Positions 22,956-31,192 of a DNA stretch of 64,000 bases are shown one piece after another (the stretch's first letter is position 1; each line of letters begins with the position of its first letter). The position numbers were made by a program, and so were the translations under genes. A model generated the notes under the pieces. The model was not told the DNA's origin. It ran no database searches and saw only the letters and a list, made by a program, of their open reading frames with translations. Source of the DNA: Polynucleobacter meluiroseus (lineage in GTDB: Bacteria > Pseudomonadota > Gammaproteobacteria > Burkholderiales > Burkholderiaceae); contig NZ_OANS01000003.1 of the NCBI RefSeq assembly GCF_900205755.1, forward strand, positions 1 through 64,000. The letters run 5' to 3'.

Positions 22956-23144
22956 ATGGCTGCATCCCTTATGCTACTTGGCTTGGCTGGTGGGGTACAT
23001 TTGTCGTACCGAATATTGACTTAAACAACGCATACGCTTGTGCTTGATTTTGTGCGAACACGATTGTTTCTGTCCATAGTCCACTCGCTTTAACTGTTGC
23101 TCGGTATTTGTGCATATGAGTATTTATGAATGATGGGCTCTGGT

Positions 23145-23161
23145 GTCGAGTGCAAAACGAC
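23145..23161. repeat. Junction palindrome B1 (GTCGAGTGCAAAACGAC)
   Basis: Matches GTCGT-N7-ACGAC with one mismatch in the left arm. It is followed by a terminator and then the cargo genes, the same order as A3 in element A. Confidence 0.6.
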
Positions 23162-23169
23162 AGGCAACA

Positions 23170-23190
23170 AAAAACCCGCCTAAGCGGGTT
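23170..23190 (-). terminator. Terminator of the B envelope-protein cargo
   Basis: On the minus strand CCCGC/GCGGG is followed by TTTTTT. It lies 40 bp after the stop of the gene at 23232 and directly beside palindrome B1. Confidence 0.8.
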
Positions 23191-23231
23191 GATTGATAAT
23201 TAATGAATTAAATATTAATGGCTACTTCACC

Positions 23232-23810
23232 TTACTTTTGCTCAGCAGGCGTTAGTTCAATTGCCTGAACAAATAACGCATCGCCAATCTTTTTAAACTC
23301 TAGCGAATACAAATCAGGCTTTGTTATTTGCTCGCCTTTTAAATTATAAATTCTCATTCGCACGGTTGTCTCTTTTGGATTTGTAGCGACAACCTCATAT
23401 TTAATGTTGCTCACCTGCTTCATCATATCGTCTTGTGCTACTGAAGCCATTCCAGCAGAAACAAGTCCACCAATAAATGGAATAAAGGCGGCTGCTGTTG
23501 CGCCAGCTGTATCAGCCTGCTTCGTATTCATTCTACAAGAGCCTTCCATACGCGTAAAAGAGCCATTAGCGGCAGTCGCTCCCGGCGCTTGGTAAATTGT
23601 GCAAGTGGCGCCCATGTCCTCTCCGCCATTTTTAATTGCCGAAGCTACTTCGTCCATCGGCTTTGTGAATTTTCTTGTTTGTGTTGCACGCAACTGAACA
23701 GGAGTGGCAGCCGCCGTATCATCATCAGCAGCGAAGGCAAATGAAGATGAGATGCACAGCAGGCAAGATAACGCTAAATTATTAATACGAAGTTTGTCTA
23801 TATGCAACAT
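23232..23810 (-). CDS. Secreted protein of unknown function (cargo of B)
   Basis: 192 residues. A signal peptide (about 1-28, NLALSCLLCISSSFAFA) is followed by a mixed domain with two Cys (GATCTIYQAP and MEGSCRMN) and a hydrophobic glycine-rich stretch (AAFIPFIGGLVSAGMASVA) that could insert in or lie on a membrane. The C-terminus (YSLEFKKIGDALFVQAIEL) is strand-rich. Its start overlaps the upstream lipoprotein gene by 29 nt, which suggests coupled translation. Family not recognised. Confidence 0.7.
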   Translation of the reverse strand: MLHIDKLRINNLALSCLLCISSSFAFAADDDTAAATPVQLRATQTRKFTKPMDEVASAIKNGGEDMGATCTIYQAPGATAANGSFTRMEGSCRMNTKQADTAGATAAAFIPFIGGLVSAGMASVAQDDMMKQVSNIKYEVVATNPKETTVRMRIYNLKGEQITKPDLYSLEFKKIGDALFVQAIELTPAEQK

Positions 23811-24159
23811 TTGTCACCCTATGATTTTTATTAAATTTAAGCGTCACTATGAAGGTTCTTGTTGACCTTACAGCAACCGCACTTTGATATCCACCAGCAA
23901 TTTCTGATTCAGTAGAAAATTTATCGTAAACCCAAGTTTCTGTTCCGTCGGGATTGGATGTAACAATATTTGGGCTGCCCATTACCTCTACCACTTCAGC
24001 TGATGATGTTCCTTCTTTGATTTTTGATTGAACTGCACCCAGCGTCAATTTCTGAGTCTCCATTTGTCTTGCTGGAATAGTTGCCAAAGGTGCGTAATTT
24101 GCACACGCACTAATAAAACAACAACCCATCAAAACAAATGAATAAGTCAATTTATTCAT
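23782..24159 (-). CDS. SmpA/BamE-like lipoprotein (cargo of B)
   Basis: 125 residues with a lipobox (FISAC, Cys near 19). The region KIKEGTSSAEVVEVMGSPNI followed by GTETWVYDKFST is the SmpA/OmlA (BamE) motif: a helix, the G-x-P turn and the W-x-Y strand. Such lipoproteins bind to outer-membrane assembly partners. As cargo together with the secreted protein at 23232 it probably modifies the envelope; whether it contacts the Bam machinery is unknown. Confidence 0.75.
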   Translation of the reverse strand: MNKLTYSFVLMGCCFISACANYAPLATIPARQMETQKLTLGAVQSKIKEGTSSAEVVEVMGSPNIVTSNPDGTETWVYDKFSTESEIAGGYQSAVAVRSTRTFIVTLKFNKNHRVTNVAYRQTSY

Positions 24160-24244
24160 ATTTTTACCATTTATATAAATTTTATAAAAATTAAATTTAT
24201 CATAGTTTTTAATTAGGCTATTGTAAAAAACTAATAGTAAACCC

Positions 24245-24685
24245 TTACTTACCGAATCCTTTACGCAAATTCACACTTGCTGTTGCAATCTGAGCGTCTA
24301 GCTCACCTTGCTCTACAGCACTTTTAATAGTCTCCAATGCTTTAATTAAACCTTGTGCTGTGTCGCACTCTACGCTGTGCTTACCTTTTGCCAACTCAAT
24401 AAGCTGACTGCCGTATTTAATGCTGACGCAAACTTTGCCAGCATCATTCTTAAACCACCATTCCCGAATACGCTTGGGGATTTCTACTTGGCGACGCAAA
24501 CCAGTTTCTTTATCTTTAACGCTTTTGAACTTGGTCACAACAAATGGCGTGCCATCTATGTGACTTTTGGCTAGCTGGATTTGCTCCCATAGCTTGCTAG
24601 ATAGTTTGTTCCTGCGAAATACTACGGCAGGGATATGGGTAGGTTTTTTAGCTGTTGTTAGCTTGAGTGATTCCAATGCGCTCAT
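24245..24685 (-). CDS. Conserved element protein, DUF6641-like (B copy)
   Basis: 146 residues, homologous to 20732-21169 in A (MSALESLKLTTAKKPTHIPA, FRRNKLSSKLWEQIQLAKS, WWFKNDAGKVCVSIKYGSQL). AAGGAGA lies before the start. It is divergent from the gene at 25023 over the repeat cluster. Codon choice differs clearly from the A copy at the same residues, so the two elements diverged long ago and did not arise by recent duplication. Confidence 0.78.
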   Translation of the reverse strand: MSALESLKLTTAKKPTHIPAVVFRRNKLSSKLWEQIQLAKSHIDGTPFVVTKFKSVKDKETGLRRQVEIPKRIREWWFKNDAGKVCVSIKYGSQLIELAKGKHSVECDTAQGLIKALETIKSAVEQGELDAQIATASVNLRKGFGK

Positions 24686-24829
24686 TTAATTCTCCTTGTT
24701 TGTTAATGGGCATATTTAATTTAGTACCTGATTTGCGATTTGGTCGACCTCAATTTGTCCAAAACCACCAAATATCACCATTATTTTTGTTTGACTTCCT
24801 TTAGCAAAGCTAAATAAGTGTGAGTGGCG

Positions 24830-24965
24830 AAGTGAGTTGCGAATGAGTTACTAAAGAGTCGCTGTAAAGAAGTAGTTGCTAGTTTCGATAGTTGCTATTG
24901 AGTTACTACTTGGGACAAATGAGTAACTCTGACTCGTAACTACGCAACCCGAAACAAGCAACCTT
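24830..24965. promoter_or_regulatory. Iteron-like GTTACT/AGTAAC/GTTGC cluster (B copy)
   Basis: Repeated GAGTTAC, GAGTAAC, GTAACT, AGTTGC and GCAAC words in both directions fill this part of the divergent gap 24686-25022. The homologous gap of A has the same word family. The start-proximal side also shares GGTGRWAT and TTGTCC words with A. Confidence 0.55.
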
Positions 24966-25022
24966 CTTTTGAGATCTGCAACTTCTTCTGCCACTCACTG
25001 CAACCAACAAGGAGAAATCAAT

Positions 25023-25472
25023 ATGCAGAAAGAAATCGCAGTCCGTCTATATCAAAACGCCAAATATGGCACCACCTACGCTAAAGGTGTGCGCCATCAA
25101 GCCCTGTTTAATGCTGCGGCAGATATTAAAAAACCCAAAGTCAAATATGTCTTGGATTTTTATACTTATGCACATTGGGAGTTTTTAGCTAAAGAAAATC
25201 AACTAGATATCGTCAATCAAGTTCGTAATGAAGTCGATAAAGACACATTGGTCAGTTGGGTACTGCGTTATGACTTGGCGACCAAGACAAAGACAGCAGT
25301 CTATGGCTTTAGCACACTCGATATGAAGACTAATAAGTTAATACTATGTATTTTAGATAATGATGCGGGAGTAGAAGATAGCTGGCAACTTACAGCCAAA
25401 CCTTGCAGAGCGGTGGCTGGTAAGAATGTAGCTGAGCTATTGGCTACTAATTGTGAATTAGCCAGCTGGTAG
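25023..25472 (+). CDS. Conserved element protein, EIAVRLY family (B copy)
   Basis: 149 residues from ATG 25023 with AAGGAG 8 nt upstream; the longer start at 24969 would reach into the repeat cluster. Homologous to 19914-20396 in A over the full length (GTTYAKGVRHQALFNAAAD, KVKYVLDFYTYAHWE, LVSWVLRYDLATKT). No function can be assigned. It is convergent with the AAA+ gene, with junction palindrome B2 between them. Confidence 0.75.
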   Translation: MQKEIAVRLYQNAKYGTTYAKGVRHQALFNAAADIKKPKVKYVLDFYTYAHWEFLAKENQLDIVNQVRNEVDKDTLVSWVLRYDLATKTKTAVYGFSTLDMKTNKLILCILDNDAGVEDSWQLTAKPCRAVAGKNVAELLATNCELASW

Positions 25473-25479
25473 GCAAGAA

Positions 25480-25511
25480 AAAACCACTGTCGTGCCAAAC
25501 ACGACAGTGGC
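25480..25511 (-). terminator. Terminator built on junction palindrome B2
   Basis: The palindrome GTCGTGCCAAACACGAC (25489-25505) is extended to 11-bp arms by CCACT/AGTGG. On the minus strand it is followed by TTTTTTC, giving an intrinsic terminator for the 320-residue/AAA+ operon. This is the only junction site that also has full terminator shape. In A, the corresponding site A3 has a separate terminator next to it. Confidence 0.75.
25489..25505. repeat. Junction palindrome B2 (GTCGTGCCAAACACGAC)
   Basis: An exact GTCGT-N7-ACGAC between the 3' ends of the EIAVRLY gene and the AAA+ gene. At the matching place in A a block of cargo, winged-helix, int1 and int2 genes is present. Confidence 0.8.
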
Positions 25512-25529
25512 TGTGGTCTTGCATATTGC

Positions 25530-26246
25530 TTATTGAGGCATAACACCGCCTAAACCTACTGCTGAAAAAACTATCTCATCCATAAAATTACGCATAGAGC
25601 CTTTTGCTTTTCCAGCTATAGCTTCAATTGCTTGGGAATTCATCGCCATTGAAGGCAATCCCATTACTTTAAGAATGGCTTGTCCAAGCGGGACATAACT
25701 GGCTAAATCCACTACTTGATTCATTTCTATAAGGTGACAGCGGTTTTGAATGCCGACATCCACTTTATTAAGATAATTTGTTGTATAGAAAAACATACAA
25801 CGCTTTACCCCCATTACTGCTTTAAGTGATTGCTGAGCACCAACAGTTAATTTATCCACCTCATCAAATACAAAATAATGATGATTAGATTGATGCCAAA
25901 TCGACACCTTGTCAGCACTTGCATATACGGCATTTGCAATACTGGTAATGCTTAAACCACCACCACAACGAAACATATCAGTCATTACACTATCACGGTT
26001 TGCTGCAGGCATTTCGCAAATGTTTTGCGATAAGTTCCATTCACCAGCATGACTTGCCTCAAATAATTCAGGCAATAGTTCAGCCAAGGTGCTTTTACCA
26101 GTACCCCAAGTGCCATGCAAAAGAATGCCATTTTTTCCAGCAAAAGGAAAAGGCATTTTTTGAGACAAAATATATTCCAGCTTCTGCTTTTCAGTTGCAC
26201 TAGAAAATAAAAAGTCATTCAAACAATTTGGATTTAATCCATTCAT
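25530..26246 (-). CDS. AAA+ ATPase, clamp-loader/RFC-like (B copy)
   Basis: 238 residues from ATG 26246, chosen because GGAG lies 6 nt upstream and the N-terminus then matches the A copy (NCLNDFLFSSATEKQKLEYI). Walker A HGTWGTGKSTL, Walker B YFVFDEVDKL, sensor FFYTTNYL, then QNRCHLIEMN and a C-terminal lid. Follows the 320-residue gene in one operon, as in A. A role in initiating element replication or loading a clamp is inferred, not shown. Confidence 0.8.
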   Translation of the reverse strand: MNGLNPNCLNDFLFSSATEKQKLEYILSQKMPFPFAGKNGILLHGTWGTGKSTLAELLPELFEASHAGEWNLSQNICEMPAANRDSVMTDMFRCGGGLSITSIANAVYASADKVSIWHQSNHHYFVFDEVDKLTVGAQQSLKAVMGVKRCMFFYTTNYLNKVDVGIQNRCHLIEMNQVVDLASYVPLGQAILKVMGLPSMAMNSQAIEAIAGKAKGSMRNFMDEIVFSAVGLGGVMPQ

Positions 26247-26304
26247 TTCGATCTCCATTTCGTAAAGGAATAGGGAGGGCTTTCGCCCCCCCCCTTTATT
26301 TTTG

Positions 26305-27267
26305 TTAAGCAATTACTTCTTCAAACAAAGTGCTTACATGAGCTAAATTTGCCGCTTTACGCTCAGCCTCAGCTTTTTCAGCTTGCACTTTTACAAATTG
26401 CTCTGCCAACTTCTGTTCTTTTTTTGTTGCAGACTTTAGGACTTTTTCTTGTCCTGCCAATTCTTTGGCAAGCTCCTTTTCTGCATCCTTATCTGCCTTT
26501 AGATCAGCGCGAATCTTTGCCTGTTTAGAGCTGTAATAAGCCGCTAGTGCTGTATTAACTGCCCCATCATGGCGAATAACAGCATTTACTTCAAATTCGC
26601 CTGTAGGCAAGTAAGTAGCCACAAACACCACTTGCTTATCTACCCAGTCAGCATTTGCGCTCACTACTGAGGCATCAAACTTAACTGTATTTAGAACAGC
26701 TTCGCTTACTTCGGCTTTAACTAGCGCAGCTCGCTTAGTGGCTGACAAAGGCTTAGTGCCGCCCATACGAATTTGCTCAACACCACCGTTGTCTTGCAAA
26801 AATGCAACCAAGTCTTCAGCACCAACTTCTTGTCGCAATGCTTCGCGCAAGGCAATAGAGTAAGCAGATACACGACGACGATCTACGCCAAATACACACT
26901 TAACAACACGGGTCATATCGTGTGTTGTGGCGCCAAAGCTATTGGTATAGCCTTTATCAGCGATAAATGCTTCCATCGCTTCTAACTTAGCTTTACGCAC
27001 TTCTTTATCAGCGTCTTGCTTCATAACTAGATAAAAGCTGTAAGCCTGCTTCAAAATACTATACAAGCGATTATTAGACTGAGCAAGCTCAACTGTTTCC
27101 CAGCTGATGCGAGCTGACTCCAAAGACTTCAATTGCTCAAATGCGCTAGGCTGAGTAGCAGGTGTCGTGTTTGACACGACAACATTGCTAGGCACGCCAA
27201 GAGCAGCCAAGTTGATGGATGGGTTTACTGAGTTTGCTACAGTAGAATCAATGATCAAATTTGTCAT
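26305..27267 (-). CDS. Conserved element protein with KCVFGxDRRRVSAYS motif (B copy)
   Basis: 320 residues, homologous to the 271-residue protein of A (VVKCVFGVDRRRVSAYSIAL, FLQDNGGVEQIRM, WVDKQVVFVATYLPTGEFEV against IGRQVVFVATQQANGKFAI). Its C-terminus carries an extra coiled coil (about 265-310, KDAEKELAKELAGQEKVLK) absent in A. A junction palindrome (27164-27180) lies within codons 30-35. Divergent from the WW-motif gene. Function unknown, probably nucleic-acid related. Confidence 0.8.
   Translation of the reverse strand: MTNLIIDSTVANSVNPSINLAALGVPSNVVVSNTTPATQPSAFEQLKSLESARISWETVELAQSNNRLYSILKQAYSFYLVMKQDADKEVRKAKLEAMEAFIADKGYTNSFGATTHDMTRVVKCVFGVDRRRVSAYSIALREALRQEVGAEDLVAFLQDNGGVEQIRMGGTKPLSATKRAALVKAEVSEAVLNTVKFDASVVSANADWVDKQVVFVATYLPTGEFEVNAVIRHDGAVNTALAAYYSSKQAKIRADLKADKDAEKELAKELAGQEKVLKSATKKEQKLAEQFVKVQAEKAEAERKAANLAHVSTLFEEVIA
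27164..27180. repeat. Junction palindrome B3 (GTCGTGTTTGACACGAC), intragenic
   Basis: An exact GTCGT-N7-ACGAC with 7-bp perfect arms, inside the 5' coding part of the 320-residue gene. Same relative place as A2 in the A homologue. Confidence 0.75.
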
Positions 27268-27375
27268 GATTTGTTACCTTTCTTAATAGCGCTTCCGTAT
27301 TTGCAATATGCTTTTGGTCGCGTTAAATAAGATGATCAAGCCAATCTGAGGCTTCTTTTTAGGGTTTTGAAGAAT

Positions 27376-28227
27376 ATGGAACTACCTAAATCACCCGCAA
27401 AACCACCAGTCAAAAAAGCGCCTAAACCCAAGGCTGGTCAAGCACAGTTGTTCTTCAAGGGGTTGCCTGAGGATGTGCGCTTTAAGAGCTACAGCATTCC
27501 TGAGTCACTAGAAAGAGCTAAAGGAACGCTATACGAAACTTGGTTTAATGCCCTGCAGCTATCACCGCACTACCAATTACTTTGTGAAACTAATGAATTC
27601 CCAAGTAATGAAGCAAAACGCACATTTGAATTATTTGGCGACTTACGTAATGTCGTATTTGACACATGGTGGATAGAAGTGGGCTATGGCATCTTTGCTG
27701 AAAAAAAGCCATTTAATAAAGTTTCTGTAATCAATGAAACAGATGGCTTTGGTGAAGATGTCAAAGTCTTGCATTTAGAAATTCCACTTAATGTCTCACC
27801 TAAAACATTGCGAGCGCAGTTTGATAACTTATTGGAGCTACACCATCCTCATTACAAAGACTTTGATCGTTGGCATGCGAGCACAGCACCTGTGCGCATG
27901 GAGTCCCGCAAACTCACCTCAGTCTCACTCAATATTTGCTTGGATGTTTATCGCTTGTTTCTCGAAAAATCCAAGCAAGGTGAGGCATTGCTGTATGAGA
28001 TAGGTGAGGAACTCAGAATTAACCCCAAGCTCAATGTAGTGCATTCAGATAGGGCAATTGAGGTTAACGAAAAACGCATCAAAATGTCATCTGCCGTCAG
28101 TGAGTATTTAGAAAAAGCTAAGAACTTAACGGCGCACGCTACTGAAGGGCGATTTCCTTGCACAGACAATCATGATTGGATTGAGCGACAAACCAGAGCG
28201 CCGCGCAAATCCCGCTACGGCGATTGA
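27376..28227 (+). CDS. Conserved element protein, WW-motif family (B copy)
   Basis: 283 residues from ATG 27376 (TTG 27367 is an alternative). A basic Pro/Lys N-terminal tail (about 1-25) is extra relative to A. The core (TWFNALQLSPHYQLLCE, FELFGDLRNVVFDTWW, YGIFAEKKPF) and the C-terminal segment (KRIKMSSAVSEYLEKAKNL) match 13385-14116. It ends 4 bp before the int2 stop. A DNA-related function is suspected because of the basic tail. Confidence 0.78.
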   Translation: MELPKSPAKPPVKKAPKPKAGQAQLFFKGLPEDVRFKSYSIPESLERAKGTLYETWFNALQLSPHYQLLCETNEFPSNEAKRTFELFGDLRNVVFDTWWIEVGYGIFAEKKPFNKVSVINETDGFGEDVKVLHLEIPLNVSPKTLRAQFDNLLELHHPHYKDFDRWHASTAPVRMESRKLTSVSLNICLDVYRLFLEKSKQGEALLYEIGEELRINPKLNVVHSDRAIEVNEKRIKMSSAVSEYLEKAKNLTAHATEGRFPCTDNHDWIERQTRAPRKSRYGD

Positions 28228-28231
28228 GTGC

Positions 28232-28798
28232 TCATATCAACTCAACTGCCGCTCTCTTCATATCGTCGTTCACATCAATGTATTTCTGCGTTACAGCAAT
28301 ACTCTTATGTCCCGCTAAGCTAGCCAAAATACGCACAGAGATGCCCTTATTCGCCAAGGTCGTAATAAATTGCCTACGACCACTGTGGCTACTAGCACCC
28401 GCAATACCCGCTCGCTTATAAAGCCAAAAGAAGTGCTGGCATAAGGTATTAGGCGTCCAGCCCAAACGCTTAGATGTATGGAACAAAGGAATATCGGGCA
28501 TGGTGATATGGCGTGTTTTGAGATACACAGCCAATTCTTCTTTTAGCTTGGCTGGCAAGAATACGGTTCTGCCGTCATTCCCTTTGGTTTGCTGTGCACT
28601 TAAACGGATTTCGCTTTTAATCGTGCCATCGTCATTTAATACATCTCCCATTTTTAATTGGGCAATTTCTTTAACGCGAAGTCCTGCCCAATATCCCATG
28701 AGTAACATTGCGCGATTGCGCTCTGCATAAGTTGTGCTGCTGATGTAGCGTAAGACTTGTTCTAATTCATTTGTGGTGAGTGTTTTTGCTTGAGCCAT
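28232..28798 (-). CDS. Small tyrosine recombinase, FimB/FimE-like (Int2, B copy)
   Basis: 188 residues. Arg in GYWAGLRVKEIAQL, the HSGRRQFITTLANKG box, and Tyr in HKSIAVTQKYIDVN. Very similar to the A copy and again lacking an N-terminal core-binding domain. Upstream lies AAACTG-N6-CAGTTT (in ATAAATAAAACTGTGTATGC), matching an ATAAATAACTGTGTAT stretch before the A copy, so the operator is probably conserved. Confidence 0.88.
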   Translation of the reverse strand: MAQAKTLTTNELEQVLRYISSTTYAERNRAMLLMGYWAGLRVKEIAQLKMGDVLNDDGTIKSEIRLSAQQTKGNDGRTVFLPAKLKEELAVYLKTRHITMPDIPLFHTSKRLGWTPNTLCQHFFWLYKRAGIAGASSHSGRRQFITTLANKGISVRILASLAGHKSIAVTQKYIDVNDDMKRAAVELI

Positions 28799-29134
28799 TT
28801 TTGTCCTTTAGATAAATAAAACTGTGTATGCAGTTTGTATTCTTTTGCTCAAAAGGACGACCAGTTTGCGTCAAAAATAATCTTTCCAAGAATCAATGAC
28901 TTAGCATTTAGCGCCGCCAAAGAAAATAGCAATAATCTTTGGTGGAGCTAAGTGTATTTATTCAAATCGTGGGATAAAGACGACGAATATAAGTAAACAT
29001 CTCAAATCAGCTCTACACGCTTAAAACGGGGGTTCTCAGATGCACAGCTATTTGGCGCGCCGACAACACAGCGCATAGACGGTTTTTGAGGTGGATTTTT
29101 AGGGGCTACGGTGTCGTGTTGAACACGACGGTAA
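28799..29134. other. Gene-free region upstream of Int2 in B
   Basis: The first 60 bp hold the CTGTGTAT inverted repeat and half-sites GTCCTTT and AAAGGAC some 40 bp apart. A hairpin CCGCCAAAG/CTTTGGTGG lies near 28911-28945. I see no coding sequence. Palindrome B4 closes the region. Confidence 0.4.
29113..29129. repeat. Junction palindrome B4 (GTCGTGTTGAACACGAC)
   Basis: An exact GTCGT-N7-ACGAC with 8-bp perfect arms around one base, the best palindrome of the set. It lies 5 bp beyond the last stop codon of the Wzz-like cargo operon. Confidence 0.8.
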
Positions 29135-29263
29135 TTAATCTCGCTCCAAACTCAACATAATTTTTTCAGCAAACCCTAAAAAGCCATTACTGACAACTTT
29201 AAAAAGCATCCCTATCGCATATGAAATGGACAGAGCTGTATATAAAAATGCCTTCTTAAACAT
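29135..29263 (-). CDS. Small membrane peptide (42 aa), end of the Wzz-like operon
   Basis: ATG at 29263 overlaps the stop of the upstream gene (TAATG), and the frame ends at 29135. The peptide MFKKAFLYTALSISYAIGML continues into one amphipathic helix. The overlap and the even spacing to palindrome B4 argue that it is a real gene and not chance. Role unknown. Confidence 0.5.
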   Translation of the reverse strand: MFKKAFLYTALSISYAIGMLFKVVSNGFLGFAEKIMLSLERD

Positions 29264-30075
29264 TACAGAGCAGGAATTGTTTTTAGGTCTGCTTGTATAG
29301 TTGCGCCGTAGCGCTCACCAAGTCCAACAACCATCCTTAATGGAATATTATCTTTTTCTGTTAACCAAATCTCCAGTGTAGAACTGTCGTCCTTTGTGGC
29401 TGCTTTGAAATAGCGGTAGGCTTTGACCTTAATTCCATTAAATGGAAAATCCCACAACTCCGCCTTGGTCAGCGTATATTGTTTTAACGATTTTGAATCG
29501 GTAATGTTATAGCTAGCTGTTGTTGGTGGGGGCTTACGACCAACAAATGTGTACATCACATTTAATAAATCCAATAAGTTGCCTGTTATTGCAGCTGAGC
29601 CAGTCTCTGTTTTATCCTTAATAAAGAGGACTTTTCCAGCTTTGCTATCTAGCTTAGCTTGTAAGCGCTCAGTATTCCCACGCTTTTCTATGTAACTCAT
29701 CGTAGAAAGTGAATCTTTGCTTACATCGCCATAAGACTGTCTGTGTAGTTTTTGATTTGATAGTGCCAAATTGAGCATGGGTGTGAGGGTACCGATAGAG
29801 TTTATTTGATAATTATCAGCGCCGATTTCAACGATATCGCTTATATCTGCTGCATGTACCGAACCAGAAATAAAACTTAGGGCTTTTTCATAAACAGCTG
29901 GTTCTTCACCGCTTTTTTTAAGAAACGCCTCTCGTTGCTTAAAGTCTACCTTCAAACGCAATTCGTAATCAAATTGTAATTTGGATGGAATTTGCTTTTG
30001 CCCATACGATGCATGAGTAAAGGATAGGAGGATGGCTACCATCAAAGTTTTATCTAATAACCCCATCTTATGCAC
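29263..30075 (-). CDS. DUF3108-like secreted protein (cargo of B)
   Basis: About 270 residues (GTG 30075; ATG 30066 is an alternative, both at the end of the Wzz gene). A signal peptide (LMVAILLSFTHASYG) is followed by a beta-rich domain typical of DUF3108 (LQFDYELRLKVDFKQ, ADNYQINSIGTLTPM, GTLEIWLTEKDNIPLRMVVG-like end). DUF3108 proteins are periplasmic and their role is unknown; some lie in envelope polysaccharide clusters. The operon with a Wzz-like gene supports a surface-polysaccharide role. Confidence 0.75.
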   Translation of the reverse strand: MHKMGLLDKTLMVAILLSFTHASYGQKQIPSKLQFDYELRLKVDFKQREAFLKKSGEEPAVYEKALSFISGSVHAADISDIVEIGADNYQINSIGTLTPMLNLALSNQKLHRQSYGDVSKDSLSTMSYIEKRGNTERLQAKLDSKAGKVLFIKDKTETGSAAITGNLLDLLNVMYTFVGRKPPPTTASYNITDSKSLKQYTLTKAELWDFPFNGIKVKAYRYFKAATKDDSSTLEIWLTEKDNIPLRMVVGLGERYGATIQADLKTIPAL

Positions 30076-31192
30076 TCTTTCCTTGCTGAGTTAGCTTTAG
30101 CGCAAAGGCTAACAGTAGGCCAGTAAAAAGACCAATCAACAAACCCATAGCCAGATATTTTATATGGGGTGGATTTTCAATATCTATAACTCCAGCCTGC
30201 TTAAGGCCGTATAATTTTTTTGTTTGGATCGTGGACAAAGATACTTTAATTTCCTCAACAGCAATTAACTGAATGTTATTCCTGATTTCTTTCTCGATTT
30301 GTCCAGCTACATTTAGCAACTTAGCCCCCAAATCATCCTCGCCCTGATTGTTCTCAACTAGAAGTATTGCTTGTTTTACAAATTGTTTATAAACAATATT
30401 TTGACTCTCTTCATCCCTGTATCTGGCCAGAGACTCCTTTAGATTATTAACATCTGTTGTGGCGGCAAAAATCTGAGTTGTGATGGGCAAATACTTTGCG
30501 CCACTGTCTTTTGCATCAACTACTTGACCCAATGTTGTTGTAGTTGCCGGAAACTGCCCCTTTAAATCATTAAGATTTTTGATTCTTTTTTGCAGATAAT
30601 CTAACTCTACTTCTGCGCTACTGATTTTTTTTCTTAACCCACTATCAATGGTTATTGCCTTTAACTCGTATCCACGAACCAAATCTCTTAATTCGATATA
30701 TGTTGAGCCATCAATAAAAAATTTACTTGCCTTCTCTACTCTTTTCTTCGCATCTTCTTGTGTAGCGCCTTTTGAATTTATCTGAATTGAAGAAATTTTT
30801 GATCCAGCAGCATTCAATGCAGTTGCATCAAGTAAATCTTTACTATCTGCTTTACTAACCAATATATTGGGCTTAATACTTTTTGACCAAAACGCCTCCG
30901 AACCCAAAAAGCTATCGTCGAGATTTTTTAGTTTTTGCTGATGTTCTTGCTCTAGCTTTGGTAATGCTGACTGAAGGTATCTAATGCGGGGTATATCCAA
31001 ACCGTCATAGTTATAGAGGGTAATTGTTGCGGTATAAAGTCCAAAAATTATCGAGACAGCCAATCCGACAATGGCACCAATGAGTCCTACAACAATTATT
31101 CTTTTATAAAAATCTCTAATGAATTCAACAATATCTTTAATGCTTATTTCGCTCTGGTTATCTGATGGCGCAACTTCATTTACTGCCATCAT
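30068..31192 (-). CDS. Wzz-like polysaccharide co-polymerase / chain-length protein
   Basis: 374 residues from ATG 31192. A membrane helix near the N-terminus (about 29-52, IIVVGLIGAIVGLAVSIIFG) and one at the C-terminus (about 340-362, YLAMGLLIGLFTGLLLAFAL) enclose a long periplasmic coiled-coil domain, the classic Wzz/PCP topology. No Tyr-kinase domain. It controls polymer length or export in O-antigen or capsule systems, but no polymerase or transferase is in the element, so it would act on a host polymer. Confidence 0.75.
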   Translation of the reverse strand: MMAVNEVAPSDNQSEISIKDIVEFIRDFYKRIIVVGLIGAIVGLAVSIIFGLYTATITLYNYDGLDIPRIRYLQSALPKLEQEHQQKLKNLDDSFLGSEAFWSKSIKPNILVSKADSKDLLDATALNAAGSKISSIQINSKGATQEDAKKRVEKASKFFIDGSTYIELRDLVRGYELKAITIDSGLRKKISSAEVELDYLQKRIKNLNDLKGQFPATTTTLGQVVDAKDSGAKYLPITTQIFAATTDVNNLKESLARYRDEESQNIVYKQFVKQAILLVENNQGEDDLGAKLLNVAGQIEKEIRNNIQLIAVEEIKVSLSTIQTKKLYGLKQAGVIDIENPPHIKYLAMGLLIGLFTGLLLAFALKLTQQGKSA

